In this document: in pieces, positions 21,788 through 31,022 of the stretch
How positions within the stretch are numbered: the first letter of the stretch is position 1
How the letters are laid out: each line of letters begins with the position of its first letter
DNA from: an uncultured Uliginosibacterium sp.
GTDB taxonomy: Bacteria > Pseudomonadota > Gammaproteobacteria > Burkholderiales > Rhodocyclaceae
NCBI GenBank assembly: GCA_945957295.1
Contig: CAMFLH010000011.1
Coordinates: 1-38,623 of the forward strand
Length of the DNA stretch: 38,623 nt
Direction: 5' to 3'
Made by a program: the position numbers and the translations under genes
Notes under the pieces: model-generated
Seen by the model: the letters and a program-made list of their open reading frames with translations, nothing else
What the model was told of the DNA's origin: nothing
Database searches by the model: none

Positions 21788-21959
21788 TTCTTTAGCCTTC
21801 GTCTTCTTGGCTGCCTGACGAAGTGGGCGGAGTGTAGCCAGATCAGATTCGGCGGTCGACAACTGTCAGGCCAGCAATTCAAGTCAAATGGTCGCCGTGT
21901 TGCAATCTAGCTAGAAACAGCTCGGGCAGTAATTCGTTGCCGAATTGCGAGCGCACATC

Positions 21960-23447
21960 TCAATGATCAAAGCGCGCGACGGCACCATGCAGGTCCTGTG
22001 CGGTCTGCGCAAGCGACTGCGAGCGCTGAGCAATCGCTACACTCTCTCCGCTCGCCTCTGCGGCCACGGCGCTCAGGCGCGCAACGGCCGAAGCTACGGA
22101 ATGTGCCGCTTCGCGTTGCGTACGCAACGCCTCCTCGATGCCAGCGATGTTGTCGTCCACACGGCTGGCGCGGCGGAGGATTGCCTCAATGGCGCCGCTG
22201 GCGCGTTCGGCGTTGCCGAGTCCGGCTTCAACCTCCTGCACCGCGCGCGCCATGCGCTCGGTCACATCGTTCTTCACCGCGATGATTTCACCCACCATGC
22301 GTGTGATGTCGCCGGTGGCGCGGTTGGTCTGTTCCGACAGCTTGCGCACTTCGTCGGCTACCACGGCGAAGCCGCGGCCCGCCTCGCCGGCGCGCGCCGC
22401 CTCGATCGCGGCGTTCAGCGCAAGCAGGTTGGTTTGCTCCGCCACCGTCTTGATCATCTGCACCACCTGCCCCACCGCGTCCGACTTGGCGCCCAGGGTT
22501 TCAACCGAGGCCGACGCGGCCTCCACCGCCTCAGCCATGCGGCGCATCGCGTCGGCCGCTTCACTGATCACCGCGCCGCCGTCGCGCGCGGCCTCGCGCG
22601 AACGCACCGCGGCATTCGCCGCTTCGGCTGCGCGCTCTGAAATCGTGCCGACGGTCTGCTCCATGTCGCTCGCGACATTGCCGGCACTGGCGCTGGCCTC
22701 TGCCTGCGCCTGCACGCCGGCCGAGATCCGCTCGCTGGCGGCGGCCAGTTCCGCAGCAGCATCCGCCAGGGCGCGTGCAGACGATGCCGCCACCCCCACG
22801 GTGCCGCGCAGATCGTCCTGCATCGCATGCATCGCAGCGATCATCGGGCTGCGACCGATTTCCTTTTCGTCGAAGCGGAAGTCGAGCTTGCCCGCCTTCA
22901 CCGCATTGGCGAACTCCGCCCCCACCTGCGCGCGCAGCAGCACGGTGCGCAGCATGAAGCCGAGGAAAGCGAGCACCGCGGTAACGACAAACATCACGCC
23001 GAACTGCGCTGCGATCTGGGCAGTGCTCACGGCCTGCTGCGACGACCAGGCCGCATCGACGCAAGCCCATAGCGCGGCGCCCAGCAGCACGGTTTTCTGG
23101 TCGCAGTAGCCGAGCAGGATCATCACCATCGCCACCGCCGCAAGCCGCGTCCACGCAGCGCCGCCGCCCAGCTGCAACAGCAGCACGGCCATCAGCACCA
23201 CGCTCGCCATCGCGATCAGCCGCGTCGGCGTGGCGCCCGGCGCCAGCTTGTGCGACACCGCGAGCGGCAACAGCGCCAGCACGGTCCCGCCGAAGGCGAT
23301 TGACGACCCGGCGCCACTCAAACCGAGCGCAATCGCCACCAGGCCGAAGAGCCCCACCAGGCCCATCACAAGTTTGTCGGTCACTGAACGTGCCGCAAAG
23401 AACACGCCGTCGCGCGACTGCGACAGGCGCATGATCATCGTTGTCAT
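21960..23447 (-). CDS. Methyl-accepting chemotaxis protein without a periplasmic sensor domain
   Basis: The 495-residue product starts at the ATG at 23447 (GGAGA upstream). About six membrane helices fill residues 20-195 (for example [18 protein letters not shown] and [18 protein letters not shown]) with only short connecting loops, so there is no large ligand-binding domain. The cytoplasmic signalling domain has the strictly conserved hairpin tip [18 protein letters not shown] and [18 protein letters not shown]. It should talk to CheA/CheW. No che gene is nearby. The signal sensed (membrane or redox state, perhaps) is not evident. Confidence 0.92.
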   Translation of the reverse strand: MTTMIMRLSQSRDGVFFAARSVTDKLVMGLVGLFGLVAIALGLSGAGSSIAFGGTVLALLPLAVSHKLAPGATPTRLIAMASVVLMAVLLLQLGGGAAWTRLAAVAMVMILLGYCDQKTVLLGAALWACVDAAWSSQQAVSTAQIAAQFGVMFVVTAVLAFLGFMLRTVLLRAQVGAEFANAVKAGKLDFRFDEKEIGRSPMIAAMHAMQDDLRGTVGVAASSARALADAAAELAAASERISAGVQAQAEASASAGNVASDMEQTVGTISERAAEAANAAVRSREAARDGGAVISEAADAMRRMAEAVEAASASVETLGAKSDAVGQVVQMIKTVAEQTNLLALNAAIEAARAGEAGRGFAVVADEVRKLSEQTNRATGDITRMVGEIIAVKNDVTERMARAVQEVEAGLGNAERASGAIEAILRRASRVDDNIAGIEEALRTQREAAHSVASAVARLSAVAAEASGESVAIAQRSQSLAQTAQDLHGAVARFDH

Positions 23448-23586
23448 GAAGTCTCCGTGCCGGTCGATTCCGGTGCAAGCAGGGTTATCGGCAGCCCGGG
23501 CCACAGTCTGAAGCGCCATGCTGCAATCCCCCTGCAATGGCGGCGAGCGATGATCCCGTCGTTTCATGCATCCCGAGGGGCGCACC

Positions 23587-25101
23587 ATGCCGACCGCGGT
23601 CGCCGACAAGACTTCACTGCATCTCGCCAATCTCTACACCGAACTCGAAACCCTGCGGGCGGATATCGCCGATGAGGGCGACGGGCTCGTGGACCAATGG
23701 GCCGGCTGGATCCGCCGCGCCGACTTCGCGCCCTCGGCGCGCAACCTGGCCTGCTACCTCGCGCTGCGGCGGCGCGACCTGTGCGCGCTGCAGGAAGAGC
23801 TGGCGCGATTTGGCCTGTCCTCGCTCGGGCGCAGCGAATCGCGCACCCTTGAATCGCTCGCCGCCATTACCGCCCTGGTCGCACGTGCCGCAGGCGTGCC
23901 CGAAGCCCACCAGCCTGCGGTGCCGGCGCGCGGCGACTTCATCGCCGGCAATCGCCGCCTCGAAGAAGAGTGCCTGCGGGTGTTCGGCGTGCCGAGCGCG
24001 CATCGCCGAACCCGCATCATGGTGACGCTGCCGGATTCAGCGGCCGACGACCCGCATTTGCTCCGCGAGCTGTTGCAGCGCGGCGTCGAGCTCGTGCGCA
24101 TCAACTGCGCGCACGGCGATGAAGCGAGCTGGGCCGCGACGATCGACAAGCTGCGCCATACCGAACATCAACTTGGCCTGCCGCCGCGAACCCGCGTGGT
24201 GATGGACCTTGCCGGCCCGAAACTGCGCACCACCACCTTTGCTGGCGCCAGCGACAAGCCGCGCTTTGGTGTCGGCGACAATTTCTGGCTCGCCCGCGCC
24301 CCTTCCGATGTGCCCGCCGGCGAGCGCGCGATCGGCTGCAGCCTGCCGGAGGTCATCGGCCAACTCGCACACGGCGACCCGGTGTGGGTGGACGATGGCG
24401 AGCTCGGTGGCCAGGTCAGCGAACGGCGCCACGGCGCAGTACGTATACAGATCACCCACGCGCCAAGTGACGGCAAACGCCTGAAGGCCGACAAGGGGCT
24501 CAACTTCCCCGCCTCAGAACTCGCGGTGCCGGCGCTGACCGAGGCGGATCTCGCCGCGCTGCCCTTTGTCGCGCGCCATGCCGACATCGTCGGCTACTCC
24601 TTCGTGCAAGGTGCGGACGACGTCGCTCGCCTGCAATCGGCGCTGGAATCAGCCGGCCGGCGCGGCGCCCAGGCGCCCGCCCTGCTGATGAAGATCGAAA
24701 CGCGGCGCGCGGTGCGCAACCTGCCCGAAATCATCGTCTCTGCCGCCGGCCGCAACCCGACCGCAGTGATGATCGCGCGTGGCGACCTCGCCGTCGAACT
24801 GGGCTACCAGCGCCTCGCGGAGATTCAGGAGGAGATCCTGTGGCTGTGCGAAGCGGCCTCGGTGCCGGTGGTATGGGCGACGCAGGTGCTCGAGTCGCTC
24901 GCCAAACGCGGCCGGGCCTCGCGCGGCGAAATCACCGATGCGGCAATGGGCGTGCGCGCCGAATGCGTGATGCTGAACAAAGGGCCTTACATTCTCGACG
25001 CGGTCGATATGCTGGCCGACGTGCTGCAGCGCATGGAAGCGCACCAGCGCAAGAAGACCGCCCGGCTGCGCGCACTGCAATCGTGGCAGGCGCTGTTCTG
25101 A
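23587..25101 (+). CDS. Pyruvate-kinase-like protein with N-terminal helical extension and no C-terminal domain
   Basis: The 504-residue product starts at the ATG at 23587 (GAGG upstream). Residues 1 to about 140 are a helical domain not found in ordinary pyruvate kinase. The rest matches the catalytic barrel: RINCAHG (RxNxSHG), [15 protein letters not shown] (catalytic lysine), IARGDLAVE and WATQVLES. The usual C-terminal allosteric domain is missing; the chain stops soon after the barrel. In [10 protein letters not shown] the residues at the positions that separate K+-dependent from K+-independent enzymes are Leu and Lys, the independent type. It could be a functional pyruvate kinase or a paralogue with altered regulation. 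Confidence 0.85.
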   Translation: MPTAVADKTSLHLANLYTELETLRADIADEGDGLVDQWAGWIRRADFAPSARNLACYLALRRRDLCALQEELARFGLSSLGRSESRTLESLAAITALVARAAGVPEAHQPAVPARGDFIAGNRRLEEECLRVFGVPSAHRRTRIMVTLPDSAADDPHLLRELLQRGVELVRINCAHGDEASWAATIDKLRHTEHQLGLPPRTRVVMDLAGPKLRTTTFAGASDKPRFGVGDNFWLARAPSDVPAGERAIGCSLPEVIGQLAHGDPVWVDDGELGGQVSERRHGAVRIQITHAPSDGKRLKADKGLNFPASELAVPALTEADLAALPFVARHADIVGYSFVQGADDVARLQSALESAGRRGAQAPALLMKIETRRAVRNLPEIIVSAAGRNPTAVMIARGDLAVELGYQRLAEIQEEILWLCEAASVPVVWATQVLESLAKRGRASRGEITDAAMGVRAECVMLNKGPYILDAVDMLADVLQRMEAHQRKKTARLRALQSWQALF

Positions 25102-25111
25102 TCGCTGCGCG

Positions 25112-27595
25112 TCAGCCGACGGCTGCGAGCCGCGCGCTGACTTCGTCCGCCGTCAGCGGCTGCGAGAACAGGTAGCCCTGGAAGCTGTCGCACGCCAGAG
25201 CGGTCAGCGCGATGCGCGTGCCTTCGTCCTGTACGCCCTCCGCAACCACCGCGAGGCCGAGACCGCGCGCAAGGCTGACGATGGACGCGACCACGGTTGC
25301 CGCGCGGGTGCTGCGCACCATCTCTTCGACTAGGCTGCGATCGAGTTTGAGGATGTCGAGCGGCATGCGCGCGAGCATTGCGAGGTTGGAATAGCCCATG
25401 CCGAAGTCGTCCAGCGAGATGCGGATACCGGCATCCTTGAGGCGGCCTAGCACGCGCGCCACACCTTCCGGGTCTTCGATCAGCAGCGATTCGGTAATCT
25501 CGACTTCCAGCGCGTCGGGCGGCAGGCCGCTGGCCTTGAGCGCATGTTCGATCGCCGGCAGCAGTTCCACATCGCGAATCTGCCGCGCCGACACATTCAC
25601 CGCCACGCGCAGGCTGTGATGCCCGATCGCGCGCCAGCTGGCGAGCTGCATGCAGGCGTGTTCCAGCACCCAACGGCCAATCGGCACGATCTCGCCGGTG
25701 TCTTCGGCAATCGGAATGAAGCGTGACGGCGGCACCCAGCCGAGCTTCGGGTGGCGCCAGCGCAGCAGCGCTTCGAGCGCGACCACGAGCCCGCTGCGCG
25801 CGGCAACGCGCGGCTCGAAACGCAACTCGAACTCGCCACGCTCGGTCGCATGGCGCAGTGATTTCTCAAGCGCAAGCCTTTCGTGCGCTGCCTCGGCGAG
25901 TGACACGTCAAACAGCGCATGGCCGCCGCGGCCGGATTGCTTGACCGCATACATCGCCATGTCGGCACAGGCGATCAACTGCTCGGGCTCGTTGCCATCC
26001 TCCGGATGCAGGCTCGCGCCAATGCTGCAATCCAGATAGAACTGCTCGCCGCTGACCGCAAAGGGCTGTTCAAAACAACGCCGCACCCGCGCCACCGCCA
26101 GCGCCAGCTCGCGATCGGCCAGTGCACGCCCGGCGCCGACCGCTGCTTCGAGTGGCATCACTGCGACGAACTCGTCGCCACCGTAGCGCGACAGCAGGCC
26201 GCCGTCGCCGCAAGCCTGTGCGAGCCGCTGCGCGACATCGCACAGCACGCTGTCGCCCGCAGTGTGGCCGAGCGAATCGTTGATCTGTTTGAAACGGTCG
26301 ACGTCGATGAAGATCACCGCCACATGCTCGCCGCCAGCAGCCGCGTGTAACATCTCACCGAGGAAGGAGATCAGTGCGCGCCGGTTGGGGCAACGTGTCA
26401 GCGGATCGCGCTCGGCCAGAAAACGCACCTGACGCTCGATTTCCTCGCGCCGCGTGATTTCGCGCTCCAGGCGCTGCACGGTTTCGGAAAGCTCGCGCGT
26501 GCGCTCGGCAACGCGGGTTTCCAGTTCTGCCTTGTCCGCGCGGGTGTCTTCCAGCGAACGCACCGCCTGCATGTAGCGCAGGTTCTGAGAGCTGGTGCGT
26601 TCAAGCTGCGTCAACCTCGCGGTGAGCAGCTCACGGTGTGTCGCCAGCGCAGCCGTCGTATCGCCGATCCGCTCATAGTGCTTGTGCAACTGATCGAGGC
26701 AGGCGACGTGGCAATCCAGCAGGGAGTGCTTCTGCGCAGCAGCCAGCGCGCGATCCATGTGGGTATCGAAGGTCTCCTTGTCGCCAATCTCGGCCGCAAT
26801 CGCGGCGAGGTGGTAGTGGCTCCAGGCCTCGATGATCGGCTCGCCCATCGCCTCGCCCAGCTCCAGGGCGTCTTCAATCGCATCGCGGGCGGCGTCGAGC
26901 GTGCCACGCAACTGGTGGATCACGCCCATCTGCCCCAACGCCAGCGCACCAAGGCGATTGGCGCCACCACGACGGCTGATGTCGAGCGCCTCCGCCAGCG
27001 CGTCTCGCGCCTCCTCATGGCGCCCGAGGGCGATCAGAGGTGTCGCGCGGTTGTACAGCGCATAACCGAGCTCGATCTGGTGCTGCGGACAACGCAGGCG
27101 GTAGATGCGCTCGGCTCGCTCCGCCAGCTGCAGACCTTCGGCGGGGCGGCCGGAATTGGAGTAGGTGACCGCTTCAGTCACCAGTGCGCGCGCCTGACCA
27201 CGCGCCTCGTCGAGCAGATCGAACAGGTCCCGCGCGTTTTCAATGTGCCGCAACGAATGATCCAGCAGGCCGCTGGCGGCACACACGGTTGCAAGATGGT
27301 GGTGCGCCCAGGCTTCGCCGAGGCGATCACCATTCGATTCGAACCAGGTGAGCGCTGCGCGAAGGTGGGTGGTGGCATCCGGCACGCGCCCCAGTACCCG
27401 CAAGACTTCCCCGAGGCCGAGGCGGATGCGCGCCGCCAAAGCGCCGTCGGCCGCAGTCAATGCGTCGTCGAGGAGTTCTTCTGCGTAGCGCAGGGCTCTT
27501 TGCGGCGCGGTTTCGCGCAAACGATCGAGTTGCGCAAGTGCATCCAGGTGCACCGCTGCACTGCCATCAACGTCCGACACCTGAGCTGCTAACAC
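25112..27595 (-). CDS. Soluble helical-repeat/GGDEF/EAL dual cyclic-di-GMP protein
   Basis: The start is taken as the GTG at 27595, with GGAGGT 7 bases upstream, giving 827 residues. Residues 1 to about 370 are TPR-like helical repeats (for example LGEAWAHHHLATVCAASGLLDHS), followed by a coiled coil to about 430. The GGDEF domain has an intact RYGGDEF at about 470. The EAL domain starts near 600 (ALEALLRWRHP) and keeps AVNVSARQ, EVEITES, LDDFGMGYSN and LKLDRS, so the phosphodiesterase residues look complete. No RxxD inhibitory site precedes GGDEF. No membrane segment is seen, so the repeats probably take input from a partner protein in the cytoplasm. Confidence 0.9.
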   Translation of the reverse strand: MLAAQVSDVDGSAAVHLDALAQLDRLRETAPQRALRYAEELLDDALTAADGALAARIRLGLGEVLRVLGRVPDATTHLRAALTWFESNGDRLGEAWAHHHLATVCAASGLLDHSLRHIENARDLFDLLDEARGQARALVTEAVTYSNSGRPAEGLQLAERAERIYRLRCPQHQIELGYALYNRATPLIALGRHEEARDALAEALDISRRGGANRLGALALGQMGVIHQLRGTLDAARDAIEDALELGEAMGEPIIEAWSHYHLAAIAAEIGDKETFDTHMDRALAAAQKHSLLDCHVACLDQLHKHYERIGDTTAALATHRELLTARLTQLERTSSQNLRYMQAVRSLEDTRADKAELETRVAERTRELSETVQRLEREITRREEIERQVRFLAERDPLTRCPNRRALISFLGEMLHAAAGGEHVAVIFIDVDRFKQINDSLGHTAGDSVLCDVAQRLAQACGDGGLLSRYGGDEFVAVMPLEAAVGAGRALADRELALAVARVRRCFEQPFAVSGEQFYLDCSIGASLHPEDGNEPEQLIACADMAMYAVKQSGRGGHALFDVSLAEAAHERLALEKSLRHATERGEFELRFEPRVAARSGLVVALEALLRWRHPKLGWVPPSRFIPIAEDTGEIVPIGRWVLEHACMQLASWRAIGHHSLRVAVNVSARQIRDVELLPAIEHALKASGLPPDALEVEITESLLIEDPEGVARVLGRLKDAGIRISLDDFGMGYSNLAMLARMPLDILKLDRSLVEEMVRSTRAATVVASIVSLARGLGLAVVAEGVQDEGTRIALTALACDSFQGYLFSQPLTADEVSARLAAVG

Positions 27596-27696
27596 AACCG
27601 TGACCTCCGCATGCGTGCGCGGAGTCTGCCACGACTCGGGCGGGTCGTCAGAGCCATCTGGCCCGATTCGCGGACGGATTGCCGAGGCCTGCGCAA

Positions 27697-27728
27697 TTTG
27701 TATGGGCCGCACAAGCAATCGCTGTCAA
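27697..27728 (-). promoter_or_regulatory. Candidate promoter of the GGDEF/EAL gene
   Basis: A consensus -35 TTGACA (27723-27728) and a TACAAA -10 (27697-27702) are 20 bases apart on the minus strand; shifting the -10 to CATACA gives 18. The start site would be about 95 bases before the GTG. Confidence 0.4.
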
Positions 27729-27913
27729 TTCGGAACCGTCTGGAAACTGTGCAGGCAGTCACAGCCGTTGCATTCCGACATCAAGCAATGCGGGATTACC
27801 CGCAAAGCGGCCTGCCGTATGGGTTTCTTCAGTTTTCGTGCAGCCCCGAACTTTTTTTTGAATTGCGCAATCCCCGCAAGGATCGGAAATCACAAGGCTG
27901 GTCTAATTCGTTC

Positions 27914-28045
27914 CAAGGCGTTACGGACTCCCCCCCGTCCCCCCCGAAGTCGCTTCCCCCAGCGGCCTCTCCTCCTCCGTAGCGTCCTTGTCTCCCCCCG
28001 CCCGTCGGTCGAGTCCCCCCTCACCGACGGGCTTCATCTTTCTGG
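27914..28045 (+). ncRNA. Candidate C-rich small RNA
   Basis: TCTAAT at 27902-27907 is a good -10 hexamer without a clear -35. About 85 bases downstream of the predicted start a hairpin closes with a short U-rich tail. In between are C runs and a CUCCUCC motif complementary to Shine-Dalgarno sequences, as in known C-rich proteobacterial small RNAs. No homology can be claimed. The opposite strand carries GGA motifs, so transcription direction is not certain. Confidence 0.25.
28000..28032 (+). terminator. Terminator-like hairpin upstream of pepN
   Basis: GCCCGTCGGT (28000-28009) and ACCGACGGGC (28023-28032) form a perfect 10-bp stem with a C-rich 13-base loop and the tail TTCATCTTTCT. No protein gene ends just before it on this strand, which is why a small RNA is suspected. 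Confidence 0.55.
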
Positions 28046-28124
28046 CTTCCGGTTCCATACATTCCCCGCCCCGCGCCGGCAATTCCCGGTCGCATGAACG
28101 ACAACCGGGCACGATCTGCTCCTC

Positions 28125-28130
28125 TAGAAT
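28125..28130 (+). promoter_or_regulatory. Candidate -10 of pepN
   Basis: TAGAAT lies 95 bases before the pepN ATG; no good -35 is present at the usual distance. Confidence 0.3.
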
Positions 28131-28225
28131 TTCGCTCCATTCCAGAACGGCGGAACGGGCGTGCGCGTGGGCGCAGGCACCGGTTTCTGCCCCGCCGCCG
28201 CGCGGCGCCCAGACCGAGGACCCCC

Positions 28226-30925
28226 ATGCGCACCGACACGCCACAAGCGATCTACCTGAAGGACTACACCCCGCCCGCCTTCTTGATCGAGACCGTCGAT
28301 CTCGACATCGCGATCGAAAGCGGCTCCACCACCGTCACGGCAGCCCTCGCTTGCCACCGCAACCCGGCCGCGGCCGACCCGAGCGCGGCGCTGGTACTGA
28401 CAGGCGAAGAACTCAAGTTGGAGGCAATCCGCCTCGACGGCCGCCTGCTCGGCCAGGGCGAATATGCGCTGTGCGATGACCGCCTGCTGATCCACGCCGA
28501 ACTGCCCGAGAGCTTTACGCTGACCACCGTCAGCACGATCAACCCGGATGCCAACACGCAGCTGTCAGGCCTCTATCGCTCGAAGGACGGCTACTTCACG
28601 CAGTGCGAGGCCGAAGGCTTCCGCCGCATCACCTGGTTCCTGGACCGGCCGGACGTGATGGCGAAGTACACCGTCACCATCCATGCCGACAAGGCACAGT
28701 TCCCGGTGCTGCTGGGCAACGGCAACCCGGTCGGCGCCGGCGACGAGGAAGGCGGCCGCCACTGGGCGAAGTGGGAAGACCCGTTCCGCAAGCCGAGCTA
28801 CCTCTTCGCGATGGTCGCGGCCAAGCTCGATATGCTCGAGGACTGGTTCATCACCAAGTCCGGTCGCAAGGTGCGCTGCGCGGTGTACGTAGAACCCGGC
28901 AAGCTCGACCAGTGCGGCCACGCGATGGAAGCCCTGAAGAAGTCGATGAAGTGGGACGAGGATGTGTTCGGTCTGGAGATGGATCTTGAGCACTACATGA
29001 TCGTCGCGGTCGGCGACTTCAACATGGGCGCGATGGAGAACAAGGGCCTCAACATCTTCAACACGAAGTACGTGCTGGCCCGGCCGGACACCGCCACCGA
29101 CATCGACTTCCAGAACATCGACCGCGTTGTCGCGCACGAATACTTCCACAACTGGACCGGCAACCGCGTGACCTGCCGCGACTGGTTCCAGTTGTCGCTG
29201 AAGGAAGGCCTCACCGTGTTCCGTGACCAGCAGTTCGGCATGGACATGCACTCGGCCGGCGTCACCCGCATCCAGGAAGTGCGCACGCTGCGCACCGCGC
29301 AATTCCCTGAAGATGCTGGCCCGATGGCGCACCCGATCCGCCCGGCGAGCTACGCGGAGATCAGCAACTTCTACAGCGCCACGGTGTACGAAAAGGGCGC
29401 AGAAGTAATCCGCATGATCCATACGCTGATTGGCAAGGACGCCTTCCGCCGCGGCATGGACCTCTACTTCCAGCGCCACGATGGCCAGGCCGTGACCTGC
29501 GAAGATTTCGTCGCCGCGATGCAGGATGCCTCTGGCCTCGACCTGACGCAGTTCAAGCGCTGGTACAACCAGGCCGGCACGCCGAAGCTGATCGTACGCA
29601 GCGCGTACGATGCTGCCGCCAAGCGCTTCACGCTGGATGTGGCGCAGCAGTACCCGGTCACCGCTTACGAAAAGCGCCTCGAAGCCGAGGGTAAGCCGGT
29701 CGCGCGCGGCGCCTACCACCTGCCGCTGGTGCTGGGCCTGCTTGATGCCGAGGGCCGCGAGCTGCCGCTGCGCCTCGCCGGTGAGACCAGCGCTGCCGGT
29801 ACGCAGCGCGTGCTGTCGGTCACCGAAGACCGCCGGACCTTCGTGTTCGAAGACGTTGCGGCGGCCCCGGTGCCCTCGCTGCTGCGCGGCTTCTCGGCGC
29901 CCGTCGTGCTCGACTACCCCTACACCGCGGCCGAACTGACGCACCTGATGGCGCACGACAGCGATGCGTTCTGCCGCTGGGAAGCCGGTCAGCGCCTCGC
30001 GACCGACATCCTAATGGCCGGGATCGCCGCCTATCAGGCTGGTAATGGCGATTCGCTCGCATGGATTCCTGCCAGCTACGCCGACGCGATCCGCGCACTG
30101 CTCGGCTCGGCCTTCGCGCCGGGTGGCGATCCGGCACTGGTAGCCGAAGCGCTGGCGCTGCCTTCCGAAGTGGTGTTGATCGAGGCCACTGAAGGCACCG
30201 TTGATCCGGATGCCATCCACGCCGCACGCCTCGCGCTGCGCCGCCATCTTGCCAAGGAACTCAAAGGCCCCCTGGCCGCCGCCTACCACGAGCTGAAGAT
30301 CGACGCGCCCTACTCGCCGGACGCACGCCAAGCCGGTGCGCGGGCACTGCGCAACGCCTGCCTAGGCTACCTGGCCGAAATCGACGACGCAGAGTCGCGC
30401 GCGCTGGTGATGGCGCAGTTCGATGGCGCCGACAATATGACCGACACGATGGCCGCGCTCTCCGCCATTGCGCAGTTCGATGTGGCGGAGCGCGAAGACG
30501 CGCTGACCCGCTTCCTCGACAAGTGGAAGGACGAGGCGCTGGTCGTCGACAAGTGGTTGATGGTGCAATCGACCGCACGCACCGCAGACACCGGCAAGCG
30601 TGTGCGCGCCCTGCTGCAACACCCAGCGTTCGACATCAAGAACCCGAACAAGGTGTATGCGCTGATCCGTGCCTTCTGCGCCGCCAACCCGAAGCACTTC
30701 CACGCCGCCGATGGTTCGGGCTACGAATATGCTGCTGACGCGATCCTTCAGCTCGACGCGATGAACCCGCAAGTGGCATCGCGCATCGCACGCACATTCG
30801 ACCGCTGGCGTAAGTTCGACACGCACCGCCAGTCGCTCGCGCGAGTTCAGCTCGCACGCATTCAGAGCCATAACGGCCTATCGCGCGACGTAGCGGAAGT
30901 GGTCGGCAAGGCACTGGAAAGCTGA
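28226..30925 (+). CDS. pepN: Aminopeptidase N (M1 family)
   Basis: The 899-residue product starts at the ATG at 28226 with GAGG 8 bases upstream; an in-frame ATG at 28094 would add 44 Arg-rich residues unlike the family. The zinc site HEYFH is at residues 304-308 with the third ligand Glu327 (SLKEGLT), and the substrate-recognition motif GAMEN is at about 268-272. Length and C-terminal helical domain match E. coli PepN (870 residues). It is a cytoplasmic broad-specificity aminopeptidase that finishes degradation of peptides. It has no signal peptide. A strong terminator follows. Confidence 0.96.
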   Translation: MRTDTPQAIYLKDYTPPAFLIETVDLDIAIESGSTTVTAALACHRNPAAADPSAALVLTGEELKLEAIRLDGRLLGQGEYALCDDRLLIHAELPESFTLTTVSTINPDANTQLSGLYRSKDGYFTQCEAEGFRRITWFLDRPDVMAKYTVTIHADKAQFPVLLGNGNPVGAGDEEGGRHWAKWEDPFRKPSYLFAMVAAKLDMLEDWFITKSGRKVRCAVYVEPGKLDQCGHAMEALKKSMKWDEDVFGLEMDLEHYMIVAVGDFNMGAMENKGLNIFNTKYVLARPDTATDIDFQNIDRVVAHEYFHNWTGNRVTCRDWFQLSLKEGLTVFRDQQFGMDMHSAGVTRIQEVRTLRTAQFPEDAGPMAHPIRPASYAEISNFYSATVYEKGAEVIRMIHTLIGKDAFRRGMDLYFQRHDGQAVTCEDFVAAMQDASGLDLTQFKRWYNQAGTPKLIVRSAYDAAAKRFTLDVAQQYPVTAYEKRLEAEGKPVARGAYHLPLVLGLLDAEGRELPLRLAGETSAAGTQRVLSVTEDRRTFVFEDVAAAPVPSLLRGFSAPVVLDYPYTAAELTHLMAHDSDAFCRWEAGQRLATDILMAGIAAYQAGNGDSLAWIPASYADAIRALLGSAFAPGGDPALVAEALALPSEVVLIEATEGTVDPDAIHAARLALRRHLAKELKGPLAAAYHELKIDAPYSPDARQAGARALRNACLGYLAEIDDAESRALVMAQFDGADNMTDTMAALSAIAQFDVAEREDALTRFLDKWKDEALVVDKWLMVQSTARTADTGKRVRALLQHPAFDIKNPNKVYALIRAFCAANPKHFHAADGSGYEYAADAILQLDAMNPQVASRIARTFDRWRKFDTHRQSLARVQLARIQSHNGLSRDVAEVVGKALES

Positions 30926-30944
30926 TCCGGCGCAGACGTAGAAC

Positions 30945-30976
30945 AAAGCCCCGCCGAAGCGGGGCTTTTATTTTTT
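30945..30976 (+). terminator. Rho-independent terminator after pepN
   Basis: AAAGCCCCGC and GCGGGGCTTT form a perfect 10-bp stem with a CGAA loop, followed by TATTTTTT. It is 19 bases after the pepN stop and also lies just beyond the 3' end of the convergent peptidase gene. Confidence 0.92.
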
Positions 30977-31022
30977 GCCCCGGGGGCGTATTGCGACGCC
31001 CCCGCGGCATTACGTTGTCGCG

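Larger units (their letters stand above)
27596..28225. other. 630-base intergenic region
   Basis: No protein gene is supported here; frames crossing it have no ribosome site and no family resemblance. Its left part holds the divergent promoter of the GGDEF/EAL gene. Its middle (27925-28022) is strongly C-rich on the plus strand, with several runs of five to seven C and a CCTCTCCTCCTCC motif, ending in a terminator-like hairpin at 28000-28032. Its right part holds the leader of pepN. Confidence 0.6.

Noticed and set aside
27900-28022. The C-rich tract as a sequencing artefact or simple repeat
   Set aside because: The runs are irregular and interleaved with other sequence, and a perfect 10-bp stem overlaps them, so it was kept as an RNA candidate; homopolymer length errors remain possible.
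28565-29956. A 463-codon minus-strand frame opposite pepN
   Set aside because: Antisense to the zinc site of PepN, with no recognisable feature.
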